From: Brevipalpus yothersi
Taxonomy: Eukaryota; Arthropoda; Arachnida; Trombidiformes; Tenuipalpidae
Direction: 5' to 3'
Length of the DNA stretch: 64,000 nucleotides
Assembly (NCBI GenBank): GCA_003956705.1
Contig: QZCP01000082.1
Location: 1-64,000, forward strand
The translations under genes and the position numbers were made by a program. This document shows positions 46,026-56,604 of the stretch, one piece after another (position 1 is the stretch's first letter; the number at the start of each line of letters is the position of its first letter). Below the pieces are notes generated by a model. It was not told the origin of the DNA, ran no database searches, and saw only the letters and a program-made list of their open reading frames with translations.

Positions 46026-48578
46026 TGGTGGCCAAATTTGAAATACCGTGTGTTTATAATTTGTTAAAGTCCAATATTAGCTCGAATCTGGAGCAGTTCA
46101 AAAATAATACCTATTTGGTGCAAACAATTAGTAACTTTTTCATTAAGTACGGAAGAATCTCGCTGGAACCATTCATGCTATCGACTAATGTATTCTCACA
46201 CTCATTTTCAACGAAAAAATATGGGATACAACTACCTTACACAGAGGAAAGAATATATTTCCTAACTTCTCAGTTATTTGATTAGGTTCAATTTGAAATT
46301 GTAATTCTTTTTCATTAATGTCATAATTAAAACAATATGCAAATATGAGAGAAGTGTACACTTTTTTGGCAGCACTGTCTATAAGGATAAGATGTTATAA
46401 AGTATCTTCAATACTTCTACATTTGATCAATCTGCTCAATATAGTCATAAACTCAAGAAAAATGGATTTCTCCACCAGACCTGGATTTTTGAGGAGGTCT
46501 CAATGAATTTATGAAGACCCGCTGAGATACTGATCAACACCTCATGCCTCTTATCATCGAGTTATTTCATGAGTGTTTTATCAAAGCAATTAAGGGAGAT
46601 GAAAAATCTCCCAATGCATTGAAATTGAGAGCAATCTAAATTAGGAATTTAGATGCAAATGCTAGTTTGCTAGTTTGGTGGGAATATTTTCTAGTGAAAT
46701 CACTGAATTTTTCGAGAGGTTATCAGTTAATCGTCTCAATAAGATGCTCAGTAAGGGGAATCGAAGTTGTGATATCAAGGGCTAAGTAGAAGCAAAGATA
46801 ATGAAAATGTAATTGCGTGTACTACTGAAGAATGATTGTTGAATACATGTTATAATAATAGAATCTAACATAAGATTGAAATGCTATCAAGCTCCTCTCT
46901 GCTCTGTTTTGACGATCAATAGGTCGGCTAACTGCTCAGCTTCAGGAACTTTTTGATTCATGACAGTTACTTGATGAAATGTTCAAGAATAGAAAAAGAA
47001 CAGAAGACAGAGATCACTCTGTGCTAACTCTTTGAATGATTTCTATTAACATCTGCATGTTAGATGATGCATACATCATAAGTTGCAAAAATTTCTGCTT
47101 GCAATGAGATTTAATCGGAATGTTTCCCAATTTTCTTCACTTCAATGGAGTCTGAGCTGTATATTGTGTGCCTTTCACACAAATGCAAGTAGCCCTTCTT
47201 GTATTGATAAATTAGACCTCTGCCCTATTCAACTGATCATGAATAGTATCCTTACAGTTCGAGGGAACATGACATAAGCAGAGGAACTGAATTCGGTAGG
47301 GAACAGAAGTGAAAGAATACCACAATTGGAAAGCGGGAGGAATTCATTCAACAAAAATTTCTTTTGCCAGAGTTGGAAGATAACCTGAGGTTGAAACCTG
47401 TATTATATGATGTGGGGTGAGATTGTGTATCCAAATTCAGATGTTGAACAACTAAAGGCATTGAATTGATGTCTCACGAGGGAAGGCCACACATTACTAG
47501 TAGCAAAATTAAATGAAACAGGTCAATTCTGATAGATTTTGGGATGAATAGCACAAAAATTATATTCATTTTTCTGTGAGATGGCCCAGTCAGCTGCTAT
47601 GAGCCAAAAAAATCGCCAGAAAAAGTTTTCCAGTGGATGGATAGCGCCACTGAGCTATCAAACTTTTTAAAAAGTTGAAGCAAGATGCTTCTTTCATTTG
47701 AGATTGTTTCCTCTCTCTTTCTCTCTCTTTCTTCTGTTCTTCGTTGCCATCAGAGTTGTGTGGATGCTGGCAAACTTATATGTTTATGTTCGTCGAGCAA
47801 TAAAGTTTGCTCGTTCGGACTCACCCCCCGATGAGTTCCCACTGCTCCGAATCGACGGAGGAGTGGGGGGTGACCCGAATTTCTCCCCCCCTCAATTTTT
47901 CATCCCCCTCTAAATTTGCTCCCTCAACTCCCTTTTTTCCCCCTTCTCTCTCCCTTACCCTTCCCCCTTCCTCAGTAGTGCATCATCTCTCCGCCATCTC
48001 ATTTTTAAGGTAAGTGTTGGCTTATATCATGTTTGTTCCGTGTTTGTGTGAAAAAATAGTTTCAAGGCCAAGACGAGACCTCCTGAGAGAGTCTGAGGGA
48101 GCAGAGAGGTGAAAAAAGGTCAGAAAAATCGGAAAGGGGCAACGGAAGCCATTTTGTTTGTGAGCCGAATTCGGCTTGTTTCTAATGTTGGCTTTTGCCA
48201 TATTGAATCTAATTGTGGACCTTTTTTCAATCAATTAAATTGAAATTTTTTTTGAAAACTCATCAGGAGCCTGATGAAGGTAAGGATTCTTTTTATATCT
48301 TTTTTTTTCGGGCTGCTAGATGCTGAAAAGCTCATGTTTTGTTTTGATGTGCCGCTTCTATTGACCAGCAATTGCCATCACTACTCTTTGACAAGCCACC
48401 AATTCGATCACCAATTGAGCCACCACTGAGCCGCTTTCCTGAAATGCTCTCATTGTAGTTCTTCATTTTGTGTCAATCATCTTTTTACGCCTCTTCATCA
48501 TCTTGAATAACGATAGAGGGTCATTGTAATAACACTTAATATAAGTTTTCTATCGCTTGAAACGAAAAAGAAAATTTT
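46026..48578. other. Intergenic, no gene recognised
   Basis: Begins with the receptor 3' flank shared with GR-1 (about 46022-46090). Includes a pyrimidine-rich stretch at about 47695-48000 with several C-runs. I find no coding region; open frames are low-complexity or shadows. Confidence 0.5.
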
Positions 48579-48655
48579 GCCAGCGGCTGGTTTCGAACCA
48601 CTACCAGCTATGAGTAGAAGGGTTTCCTCAAGCCTTTGACCACTACGCCACTCCA
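48579..48655 (-). ncRNA. tRNA-derived sequence with Pol III A and B boxes
   Basis: On the minus strand an A-box match (TGGCGTAGTGG, 48650-48640) is followed 51 nt later by an exact B box (GGTTCGAAACC, 48599-48589) and then, 20-25 nt after it, by T-runs (AATTTTCTTTTT) suited to Pol III termination. I could not pair the acceptor stem or find a clean anticodon stem, so this looks like a tRNA pseudogene or a tRNA-derived SINE piece rather than a working tRNA. A long-variable-arm tRNA (Ser or Leu type) with a structure I misread is possible. Confidence 0.4.
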
Positions 48656-50157
48656 ATTTTCACGCTTTATTGATTGCTAGATAACAATTATAATGATTTA
48701 TAGAATTTTCGAGGCCATTTCCCAGGTGAACGGCTCATCTCACAGAAAAAAGCCTTAACAACATTGTTTTGAGCACGTGTTTCTACAATTTGCCACAAAG
48801 CTCGTTCATTCTTGCTTTTAGTAATAAACTGACATACCTTGTCAGCTTTGGAAGCTTCTCAAGTGGATGATTTGTTAGAGAAATCACAATCACGAAAGAT
48901 AGAGAGAATGAAACCAAGTCGAATTGAACAAAGCAATTAGGGAGTTATGGTGATTCGAAAGAAGGAACTCAGCTAGATGCACTGAATGACTGAGCTATAA
49001 TGATGAAAATTTTTTCGGTTAGCAAGCAATAAGGAGTATTTCCGTCAGCTGAAGAATATGGCAGCTGGAAATTGTGAATTTTTCTTCAAGAAATGGACAG
49101 AAATCAATGAACAAGTTCACGGGTCACTGTTCCTGGCAGGCGTGTCCATCACTCCCCCTTTTTTGTGAACATGTTTACGAATTCTCTGGCTTGGGATCAA
49201 CGACATTGAGAACAGCATGCAGATGTTTGTTCATGGCATACAGTAAATATGAGATCTAGATGTACTAAGAGGAGGATCATGAGGGCATGATAACTATCTG
49301 CTCGCTATTACATGGTCGTGAGAAAGCTAAATAATATGGTTCAAAGCATGAAACCAGAGTCACGTACACCCTACTGGGGTTGTTTACTGCATTCTGAGGC
49401 AGGTCAATGACCCATTTGTCCTTTCACCTTGATCCAGGGGCCAAGATGTAGGATGATCGGCAAGAGAAAAACAACATCTGCTCTCCAGGTCATGAGAGGG
49501 AAAATGGGAGAAATAGAAGAATCATAGTAATGGGCCCCTACAAGACTATTCAAGCTGAGTGTTCTTGCAGTGTTACATTAGTATGTTATTTGTACTACGT
49601 GTCTCCAAGTTGACTCAGTTTACGTTATTTCTCTGTGATCTGAATATAGTTATGCTACATAATAATGCTATTCAGCCGAGTTTCACAGTGAATTTGTGGT
49701 AATACCGTTGCGAACAGTGTACCAAGTGTATTTACAGTTAAGGTGGACTCTACCATCTAATCGAGTGGACTTAATCATCTCATACAGTGGATAGGAGTCA
49801 TTTCCATCAAGGAGTGAGGACTTCACATTATTGTGGAGTATTAGGTGCAGTTTTCAACATATGTGTTATCTTTTGGTGGTGAATTCGATGTCATCGCTCT
49901 GGTACAGAGGATATTGGTTGGAACAGAGTTGTGCGATACACTGCCAAAGTAAGTCGTTACTCTTTTCTAAGGAATATACTCGCTGTACCTGTGAATTTTC
50001 TCTTTTCTGCTATGTTTTTGTGATGATGTGGGCTTATATATACCTCGAACATGCTTGACAACAGGTTATCCTGCATGATACGATCAGCCATTATGGGCTA
50101 TTGTTGTTTATAGATGATTTCATCTGTTAGAACCATCCATGTTAGCTCTACCGAGGG
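48656..50157. other. Intergenic, no gene recognised
   Basis: No supportable coding region or known repeat boundary; short frames at 49074-49259 and 49831-50058 have no family resemblance. Confidence 0.45.
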
Positions 50158-50300
50158 GTGTTGACCCAGGATACTCAGTCAATTCTCTGATTTATAGTGA
50201 AACTAAGTCAATAAGATGGTGCTAACCCAGAGTAGTTAGTCAGTTCTCTGATTTATAGTGACATCAAGCCAATTTAGATGGTGCTAACATGGGGAACCTA
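50158..50300. repeat. Tandem repeat, about 62-bp unit, two and a part copies
   Basis: A unit containing CAGTTCTCTGATTTATAGTG followed by AAGCCAAT and GATGGTGCTAACC is repeated with about 85-90% apparent identity from 50158 to 50287; a third partial start (GTGCTAACATGGGG) follows. Confidence 0.8.
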
Positions 50301-50457
50301 GTTGTTTTTTGTGTATGGTAATGTTAGGCTAATTAGTTTCTAAGTTTCGATTGGATTTGATCTGATTTGTCTTATTCATTGGAAAATGGTAAGTTTTAAG
50401 TGTGTGTGAGTGGTGATGTGCTCATCATTTGTGCTCTTTCCTTTTCCATGATCTTAC

Positions 50458-51060
50458 CAGCCCCCAATAGCGCGCACTTATGGTCGGCAAGCCGATAATG
50501 TTAATTCTACGAACATAGAAGAAATAGTAAGTAGAAGTTTATTTATTATCATTGTTATTAATATTGTTATGGCTCTTGATCATCCTATTATTTCTTACAG
50601 ACAAGACAGAAGACACTGCAAATGTCCGCTCAAAGACATTCAATTGATTTGAGCGAATGAGTGAATTCCCTCACTTTTCCCCGCATACTTTAATTCAATT
50701 TTTCTATGCTTTCAATGCTTTCTTTGTTCTATTTTCTTATTTATCTCCAACAGAGAGCATTGAATACTGCTCTGCAGAATAAAGCAGCGTAAACTATTCC
50801 TCCAGCTCCCCCGCCAGTACAAGTTTCTTCACCACCAGCTGAGGAGGCCTCTGAAGAGCCATAGCCTTTGCCGGAAGTGCCTTATGAGGAGCATTCAATT
50901 CCAGTAAGTATTCTAACCATGAAATGAATTATACTCTGTTACTCTTCTTCCATACATCACTAATGATGATTTAATTCGGTTCCTAGAAAAATGTACAGGA
51001 GGCAGAAGCTGAAGTTGGAGGTTATCCAATGGAAGCTATATCGGAGCACGGCTAGTCTTA
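50458..51060 (+). pseudogene. Eroded multi-exon coding remnant (uncertain)
   Basis: Three short stretches look like exons: about 50461-50528 (APNSARTYGRQADN-like, before TAAGTAG), about 50601-50660 (after TTACAG) and about 50752-50870 (after CTCCAACAG; a Pro-rich piece PAPPPVQVSSPPAEEASEEP). Stops interrupt all of them. I cannot assign a family; a gag-like or other mobile-element origin is possible. Confidence 0.25.
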
Positions 51061-52493
51061 TCACCCTGATAATGAGAAATACTACTAGTTGCCGCTGGGA
51101 GCAGACTGTCTGAGCAAGCTATTAAAATTCTTCGAAAAGATAAGAGTCACTTATTTGGGCACTCAAGCGACGATGATTCATATTATTCGAAATAAGGATT
51201 TAGCCTTCATATAATGAGGAAATAAGGACTATCACTGATATGAAATGATTCAGGGCCGCTTGATATAGCCTTTGAGTGACCATGACTAATATGATGTGAG
51301 TCAAGGACATTTGATCTGACCAGTCTTCACGAGAGGAGGGATCATGGGACATTATCAATGGGAAAGAGGAGTATATAAATCTGAGACTTTTTCTTGTGAT
51401 CTCATTCATTCCTCGGACATCACAATGGCAAAAACGGCAAGAACCAAACTCATCAATGGTAGGCCATACTCTCCTCTAAGATGTTTTGATGAAACCTGAA
51501 AAACAGGTATGAGAAGGAAACTCGAATACACAGTTATGAAGAACACACTCGAAGCCATTACTTCGGATAGTTCAGTCAAATTTCTATTTTATAAACCATA
51601 ATCAGTAGAAAAGAAATGTTACAATTGGTGACCCAAACGTGATTATCAGTAGTTGTTTGTTGGATGGTTAAATTATCTACAATAAATCGATACTATAATA
51701 GGCTTCCAGAATTCTTCTTTGGTGGTTTTGTGGCTCATAAAACTGTTCATTTCAGCTCCGGTGAAGATGGGTAGTACTTTAATTGCTTTAATTCCTCTCA
51801 TTGCTTTTTATCTACTCGTTTGTTCATTCGACCATATATCAATGTTCGTCATAGTTCAAGTGTAGAATGGAGTTGAAATTCTATTCGAGACTTGTGATTT
51901 CAATCTACTCAATAGCCATAACCATCATATTCGTCATACTTAGAAAACAATTGTTGATTTTGATGGAAATTTCTCTTTCTTTTGAGTGATTTTCGATGAA
52001 ATTCGAACAGATTTACAGATTCTGATTTGGGAAAGGAGGAAGAAATAGAAGAGAGAGATAGAAGATTGGAGTTCAATAAACTTAAACAAAATGCTTTGAG
52101 AATTAGGTCAGTGATTGTGATTTATATTGATAGTGTGAAGAATATGAGAGTGCTTAATTAAGCAATTAAAACGATATCATATTTTTCTCTGTCAATACCG
52201 AAAAGAATTGATTCATTTGTTTCATTTCTTGATTCTAAACACTTCAACACATTTAACACTAATCCAGGTTACCTAAAAATAAGGGTTACTGGAGAAAAGT
52301 GCTCAAGAAAAATTGATTCAATCTGCTAACTGAACCTTATTGATAGCAAAAGCCCATCTTATTAATGCAAATTTATCACCCTTAGCTACAATATTCTTGT
52401 CACGATTGAGTGGGATCATTTCTCACATGTTTTCCTCATTCTTATCACTCGCTGTGATCATTCCAATATCATTTCTTTTACATTTGATCGTGA
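51061..52493. other. Possible LTR remnant with TATA and primer-binding-like site
   Basis: A TATATAAAT motif is at 51372-51380, and 250 bp later a sequence ending TTACA is followed by TGGTGACCCAAACGTGAT (51626-51643), which resembles the primer-binding sites next to 5' LTRs. No matching second LTR or pol frame was found in the window, so a truncated plus-strand element is only a possibility. Confidence 0.3.
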
Positions 52494-53120
52494 TCAAATG
52501 TATAAGAAATCTATAGGATATTTGGAGGAGAGTTTTTCCATCACTCCTATCTGCCAAAAAACGCCCAACAAGCTTTTGTCTTCCTGTATCCAGCGAACCG
52601 ACATCTCTTTCTCTTTCTCACAGTCTTCCTCCATCACACGTTCCATGTTCTTGAAAGATTCCTCTTTTGAATTCAATCCCTTGGCAACATAATTCTTCAC
52701 ACCCTGGGGTGATTTCAACCTTTCTGTGCTCTCTTGGATATGTTTCAAGAGAGATTCATGATCAGCTTCAACTGCAATCATATCGGACAGCAGCTGCTTT
52801 GTTTTACCATCCATATCTTTCAATGCTCTATATTTGGGATAAAGAGGATACTGATCTTCCAAGCACTCAAGATTATGCTCCAAGTGCATCTCTGTCAACC
52901 TGAGTGAGTCAACATCCGTGAAATACTTTATCATAGCAGGACATCTGATCTTCATAGGTTGATGATGATCGTTTACCAGTTGAAAATGCTTGGGTACTCC
53001 GGAGTGAGCACGAACGAAACGAACTGATTGATAGATACAGTTAGCTGGGAATGCGACTAGTTGTTCAACTCTCTGCCAGAAGCTTTCAATTGTTGTGTTA
53101 TTAGAGATATTCTTCATCAC
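52494..53120 (-). CDS. Putative FAR1/MULE-type DNA-binding protein fragment, 208 aa
   Basis: An open frame beginning MMKNISNNTTIESFWQRVEQL. Residues about 57-93, from MKIRCPAMIKYF through LRLTEMHLEHNLEC, resemble the zinc-finger-like WRKY/FAR1-related module found beside MULE transposases and in SWIM-domain proteins, which has Cys-Pro-Ala and an H-N-H motif; here the second His of HNH is Leu (EHNLE). The remainder is helical and charged, with no transposase core visible. The start at 53120 is not backed by promoter signals and upstream exons are possible. Family assignment is by motif only and tentative. Confidence 0.4.
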   Translation of the reverse strand: MMKNISNNTTIESFWQRVEQLVAFPANCIYQSVRFVRAHSGVPKHFQLVNDHHQPMKIRCPAMIKYFTDVDSLRLTEMHLEHNLECLEDQYPLYPKYRALKDMDGKTKQLLSDMIAVEADHESLLKHIQESTERLKSPQGVKNYVAKGLNSKEESFKNMERVMEEDCEKEKEMSVRWIQEDKSLLGVFWQIGVMEKLSSKYPIDFLYI

Positions 53121-54085
53121 GTGGTTATAGTCATCTCACAATTTGTTGTGAGCTGTCTTGAGTTCCTCAAATCAATAGAATCGTTGGCCAATTTTCAACT
53201 AGAATAGAGATCAAAATAGAGAAACCAAATTTTAATATCAAAATCAATAAAGTTTATTCAAAGAAATTGTTTTCGAAAAACAACACGATCAATCAATTCT
53301 TTCGTAGAAAGGAGGAGGAGAGATTCTTCAGGCTGACCAAGCAATCCGTTCGGCTCACATCGAAGAGCTGCTGCAGATTTCAAGAGATCTTCTGCATGAT
53401 GAAGAAGACAGTTACTCTCAGCTTTTTGTCAAAAAATTCTCGAGTCGTCCCTAAACCATACGATGTACAAGCTTCATTTGCTAATTTCACACCTAATTCA
53501 TGTTTAGAAATTGCTCCTTCTTGGAGACTCTCAATTGTTTTCTCAATGTTTTTTCTCTTAAAATCCGGAAGTTTTCCTTTCATTGCCTCATGAGCCTAAA
53601 GTTCATTTGAATTCTCCTTCTGTCTGGCATGTTACTCTTCGGAAACGATGGCAGAGTTTATGCTCTTTCATTTTGCCGAAAACATGCCAACCAGAGAAGA
53701 AAGAGCTAATCATAAGAGAGATTTAGAAAAATATCCTCTTGCTGAAGAAAAGAGGGTGATCGAAGCACCGAAATTTTGCATGTACATCTTCCCGGAATGG
53801 TGGTTCAAGCCATTCTTTCCAAAGACTGTGTATCAGCACCTTATTTAGCGGCAACTCTAATACCTTTAGCCATGATTTCGAAAGAATTCGTCTTGGTATG
53901 TGATCACTCAGTACCAGTTGGTTTGGGCTTTTGGCAGCAATCATCATACCTGGAATGCATATGTATTGTAAAAAAGCTAGAACAATGGTCATGACACAAA
54001 GATTGGTGAGAAATGATGAGATTTTTATTTTTTTGACCATAGTATTTCGGTGATTTGCAATATTTTCTCAAATTCATTTCTTTAG
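53121..54085. other. Eroded region with short unassigned frames
   Basis: Contains minus-strand frame 53583-53380 (KLPDFKRKNIEKTIESLQEG, helical) and plus-strand frame 53648-53848, neither with a recognisable family. They might be pieces of one or more multi-exon genes or of a decayed transposon. Confidence 0.3.
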
Positions 54086-54250
54086 AAACTGGATCAGTGG
54101 TATGATGACTGGCGTGAAGGAGCTATAAAGTTGCTCAACAACATAATTGGACACAATAATAAGCAAATAGAATTATCAAAGGAATTGAACGTCTGCTATG
54201 AGGCTATGAAAGAAAATGTACATCACCAACGTGAAGCAACTAACCATTGA
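54086..54250 (+). CDS. Possible terminal exon of an unidentified gene
   Basis: After a good acceptor (CATTTCTTTAG) a 54-codon frame reads KLDQWYDDWREGAIKLLNN and ends REATNH followed by TGA. It is hydrophilic and helical. No upstream exon could be joined with certainty (the 53648-53848 frame is one candidate). Function unknown; could be chance. Confidence 0.25.
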   Translation, partial: KLDQWYDDWREGAIKLLNNIIGHNNKQIELSKELNVCYEAMKENVHHQREATNH

Positions 54251-54309
54251 TGGAGAGCCCATTGTGAGAGGATAGAACCAGAGCCAGAACAAGAACCAAA
54301 GCCAAGAAT

Positions 54310-54326
54310 AGGTTAGGTTAGGTTAG
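54310..54326 (+). repeat. Short interstitial TTAGG-like repeat
   Basis: Three copies of the arthropod telomeric unit (AGGTTAGGTTAGGTTAG), followed at 54385-54400 by degenerate versions. Too short to mark a chromosome end. Confidence 0.7.
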
Positions 54327-54711
54327 AAGGCAACCTGCTAAGAGGATGAGAAAACAAGATACAAGAAGGAAATCAGTTTTCCAATAGGTTAAGTTAGGTT
54401 GGGTCAGATTGAAGAGGCGATTGATTGCTGAAATGGCTTCGGAGCATCTCCTAAGTGCAGTAGTATACTCAGGCATGGCTATCGCGCTCGATGAGGCTCG
54501 TTATCCAGCGGGAAGAGAGATTTCCTACACAAGGAAGGACATAAAGGGACCATACATTATTATGATGCCCTACCATGCCAGTGATGTGAGTGACACTCAC
54601 TAAGGGACAACTAGCAGTGACCAAACTACTAGAGAGACCAAGAGAGAGAGAGAGACCAAGAGAAACCAATCTAAAAGAGAAAAAAAGAGAAAAAGAAAAA
54701 AAACAGAGATT

Positions 54712-54716
54712 AGAAT
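54712..54716. repeat. Target-site duplication AGAAT, left copy
   Basis: Five bases immediately outside the left LTR, identical to 59420-59424 outside the right LTR. Confidence 0.85.
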
Positions 54717-55062
54717 TGAGGTATAACTCAATGAAAATTTTAATAGACTTAAAATTATTATATCAATTTTTTTTAAAACATTTCAAGAGAAAGAAAAACT
54801 CTCTATCTTTTCTATCGAATCTCTTCTCTTTTTTTTACATTTTTCAACAATCTCATATTTTTGTGTTTCTTCAACAATGTTACGATATGTTCCCATAAAT
54901 AGAAGAGGTATGGGTTTAGCATTGCCCATCATATATAATGTTACGATATGTTCCCATAAATAGAAGAAGTATGGGTTTTGCATGACCGTACAGATTTCCA
55001 ATACTTCACAAATCTTTCATCATAAACATTGTTACCATGATTCAGTTATTTGGATTGCAACA
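54717..55062 (-). repeat. 3' LTR
   Basis: 346 bp, near-identical to 59073-59419. It holds an internal tandem duplication of about 65 bp built on ATGTTACGATATGTTCCC (about 54880-54990). Confidence 0.93.
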
Positions 55063-56604
55063 AACCCCCTCACTTTGAATTTTTCGATTCCGTTCGAAAT
55101 AGGGGAAAACATTCGAGATATGAGCCGAAGCTTCTCTTCCATCCACCTCATACACTACTGCTTTAGGAATATTTTGAAATGCAATTATCTTTCTAACTGT
55201 AAATGGTCCCTGGATTATCTTATTCCTGCCATTCTTCCAAGTTCTAACCAATATCTTGTCATCTTTCCTGATCTTAGATGAGATTCTCTTGTCGCTTCCT
55301 ACTTTTCTATCTCGAATCTCTTTGATTCTGGCATCGGAAAATGGCTGTTCCTCCAGATGACTTAGTTCGATTTCAAATTCTTGATCTGCTCTTAGAATAA
55401 CAGGTTTTCGTAACAGCTTGTAAAGAGGAGAGCATCCTAGGACGGAACAATAGGAACGATTATGATGCTCAATTGCTTTATTGAGCAAATCCTTCCAATT
55501 AGCTTGCTTTTCGTAAATTTTAATGAAATTCTTCACATCTCTCATCCTTCGCTCAACCAGACCATTAGAAGCAGGATGATACGGTGAAGTATGTTTCAAC
55601 TTTATTCCTCGATTTTCACCCCATTTCAAGTATTCTTCTGAACAGAAGGCTTTTCCATTATCAGAAATGATAACCTTGATGGGCGAGAGATACTTGAAAG
55701 AATCAAGAAATTTTATCACACTCTTAGAGTTCTCTCTCATCGCTTTCCCAAAAACCATACGTGTGGCTTCATCAATAAGCAATAAGAAAGATCTTGTAGT
55801 ACGAAAGTTTTCACTCTTTTTTGATAGCTCCCCAAAATCAATATGAACTGTTTCGAAGGGGACTACTGAGTGAACAGGTACCATTTTGCGATCTTCAGAG
55901 CGATGTGGTTTCATTCTTTGACAGGTATCGCACGATAGAACATAATCATATATTTCCTTCTTCATCCCACTCCAGAGAAATCTGGATTTGATCTTATAAT
56001 AGGTTCTAAGGAACCCATCATGTCCACCAGAGTCAATGTCATCATGATATTTTTTTAGAATCAACCCTTTCACTTCTTGTGAAATGATCTCTTTATGACG
56101 GAATTCTGGTGAGTTCCCAGTGTCAAATTGCGATTGTTCTGAAGATATCATTGCCACGACTGGATTCGAACACAAACGAGAGATTGCATCAGCGTCGGTA
56201 TGAAGAGGACCAGGCCGGTGATCAATTTTCAGATCAAAATTCATAAGGAAAACTTGCCACCTCGCTAAACGTGCTTGAGGTTCTTTCAGATCCATCAAGT
56301 ATTTCAAAGCGATATGATCAGTATGAACGGTGAATTTTCTCCCTTCAAGATATGATCGAAAATACTTTACGGCCTTTATCACGGCTAGAGCCTCTTGGTC
56401 GGTGATAGAATAGTTCTGCTCAGCATTTGAAAACGTGTGGGAATAAAATCCTATGACTCTCAACTGTTGTCCTCTAGATGCTTTTGGATCGCGTTGATAT
56501 AGAACTGCACCGGTTCCCTTACCACTAGCATCACAACATAATTCATATTCCAAAGCTGGATGAGGAAGTTGAAGAATAGGATTAGAACTAATCAAGTTTC
56601 TCAA
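55042..56604 (-). CDS. Retrotransposon RNase H and integrase region
   Basis: Second frame of the element; 520 codons from the first Met, but the frame is open back to the A-run at 56653-56660. RNase H comes first: CCDASGKGTGAVLY, then ITDQEALAVIKAVKYFRSYL and TDHIALKYL. Integrase follows with an HHCC zinc module (GGHDG ... CDTCQ) and the catalytic triad D-D-E: Asp in HIDFGEL, Asp in ISDNGKAF, Glu in NGLVERRM. A basic C-terminal part follows and the frame runs into the 3' LTR. All catalytic residues are present. Confidence 0.92.
   Translation of the reverse strand: MRNLISSNPILQLPHPALEYELCCDASGKGTGAVLYQRDPKASRGQQLRVIGFYSHTFSNAEQNYSITDQEALAVIKAVKYFRSYLEGRKFTVHTDHIALKYLMDLKEPQARLARWQVFLMNFDLKIDHRPGPLHTDADAISRLCSNPVVAMISSEQSQFDTGNSPEFRHKEIISQEVKGLILKKYHDDIDSGGHDGFLRTYYKIKSRFLWSGMKKEIYDYVLSCDTCQRMKPHRSEDRKMVPVHSVVPFETVHIDFGELSKKSENFRTTRSFLLLIDEATRMVFGKAMRENSKSVIKFLDSFKYLSPIKVIISDNGKAFCSEEYLKWGENRGIKLKHTSPYHPASNGLVERRMRDVKNFIKIYEKQANWKDLLNKAIEHHNRSYCSVLGCSPLYKLLRKPVILRADQEFEIELSHLEEQPFSDARIKEIRDRKVGSDKRISSKIRKDDKILVRTWKNGRNKIIQGPFTVRKIIAFQNIPKAVVYEVDGREASAHISNVFPYFERNRKIQSEGVCCNPNN
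55063..55075 (-). promoter_or_regulatory. Polypurine tract of the gypsy element
   Basis: On the minus strand AAGTGAGGGGGTT directly precedes the 3' LTR, the expected place and composition for the plus-strand DNA primer. Confidence 0.75.

Noticed and set aside
46025..46285. 86-codon frame overlapping the GR-2 stop
   Set aside because: The homologous flank after GR-1 has an early stop in this frame, so it is shared 3' flank, not a gene.
47698..48013. Overlapping Ser/Pro-rich frames
   Set aside because: Caused by pyrimidine-rich, C-run DNA.
53723..54040. 105-codon minus-strand frame
   Set aside because: Antisense to another frame and without family resemblance; neither strand convincing.
54310..54326. 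Telomere end
   Set aside because: Only three TTAGG units, flanked by unique DNA on both sides.
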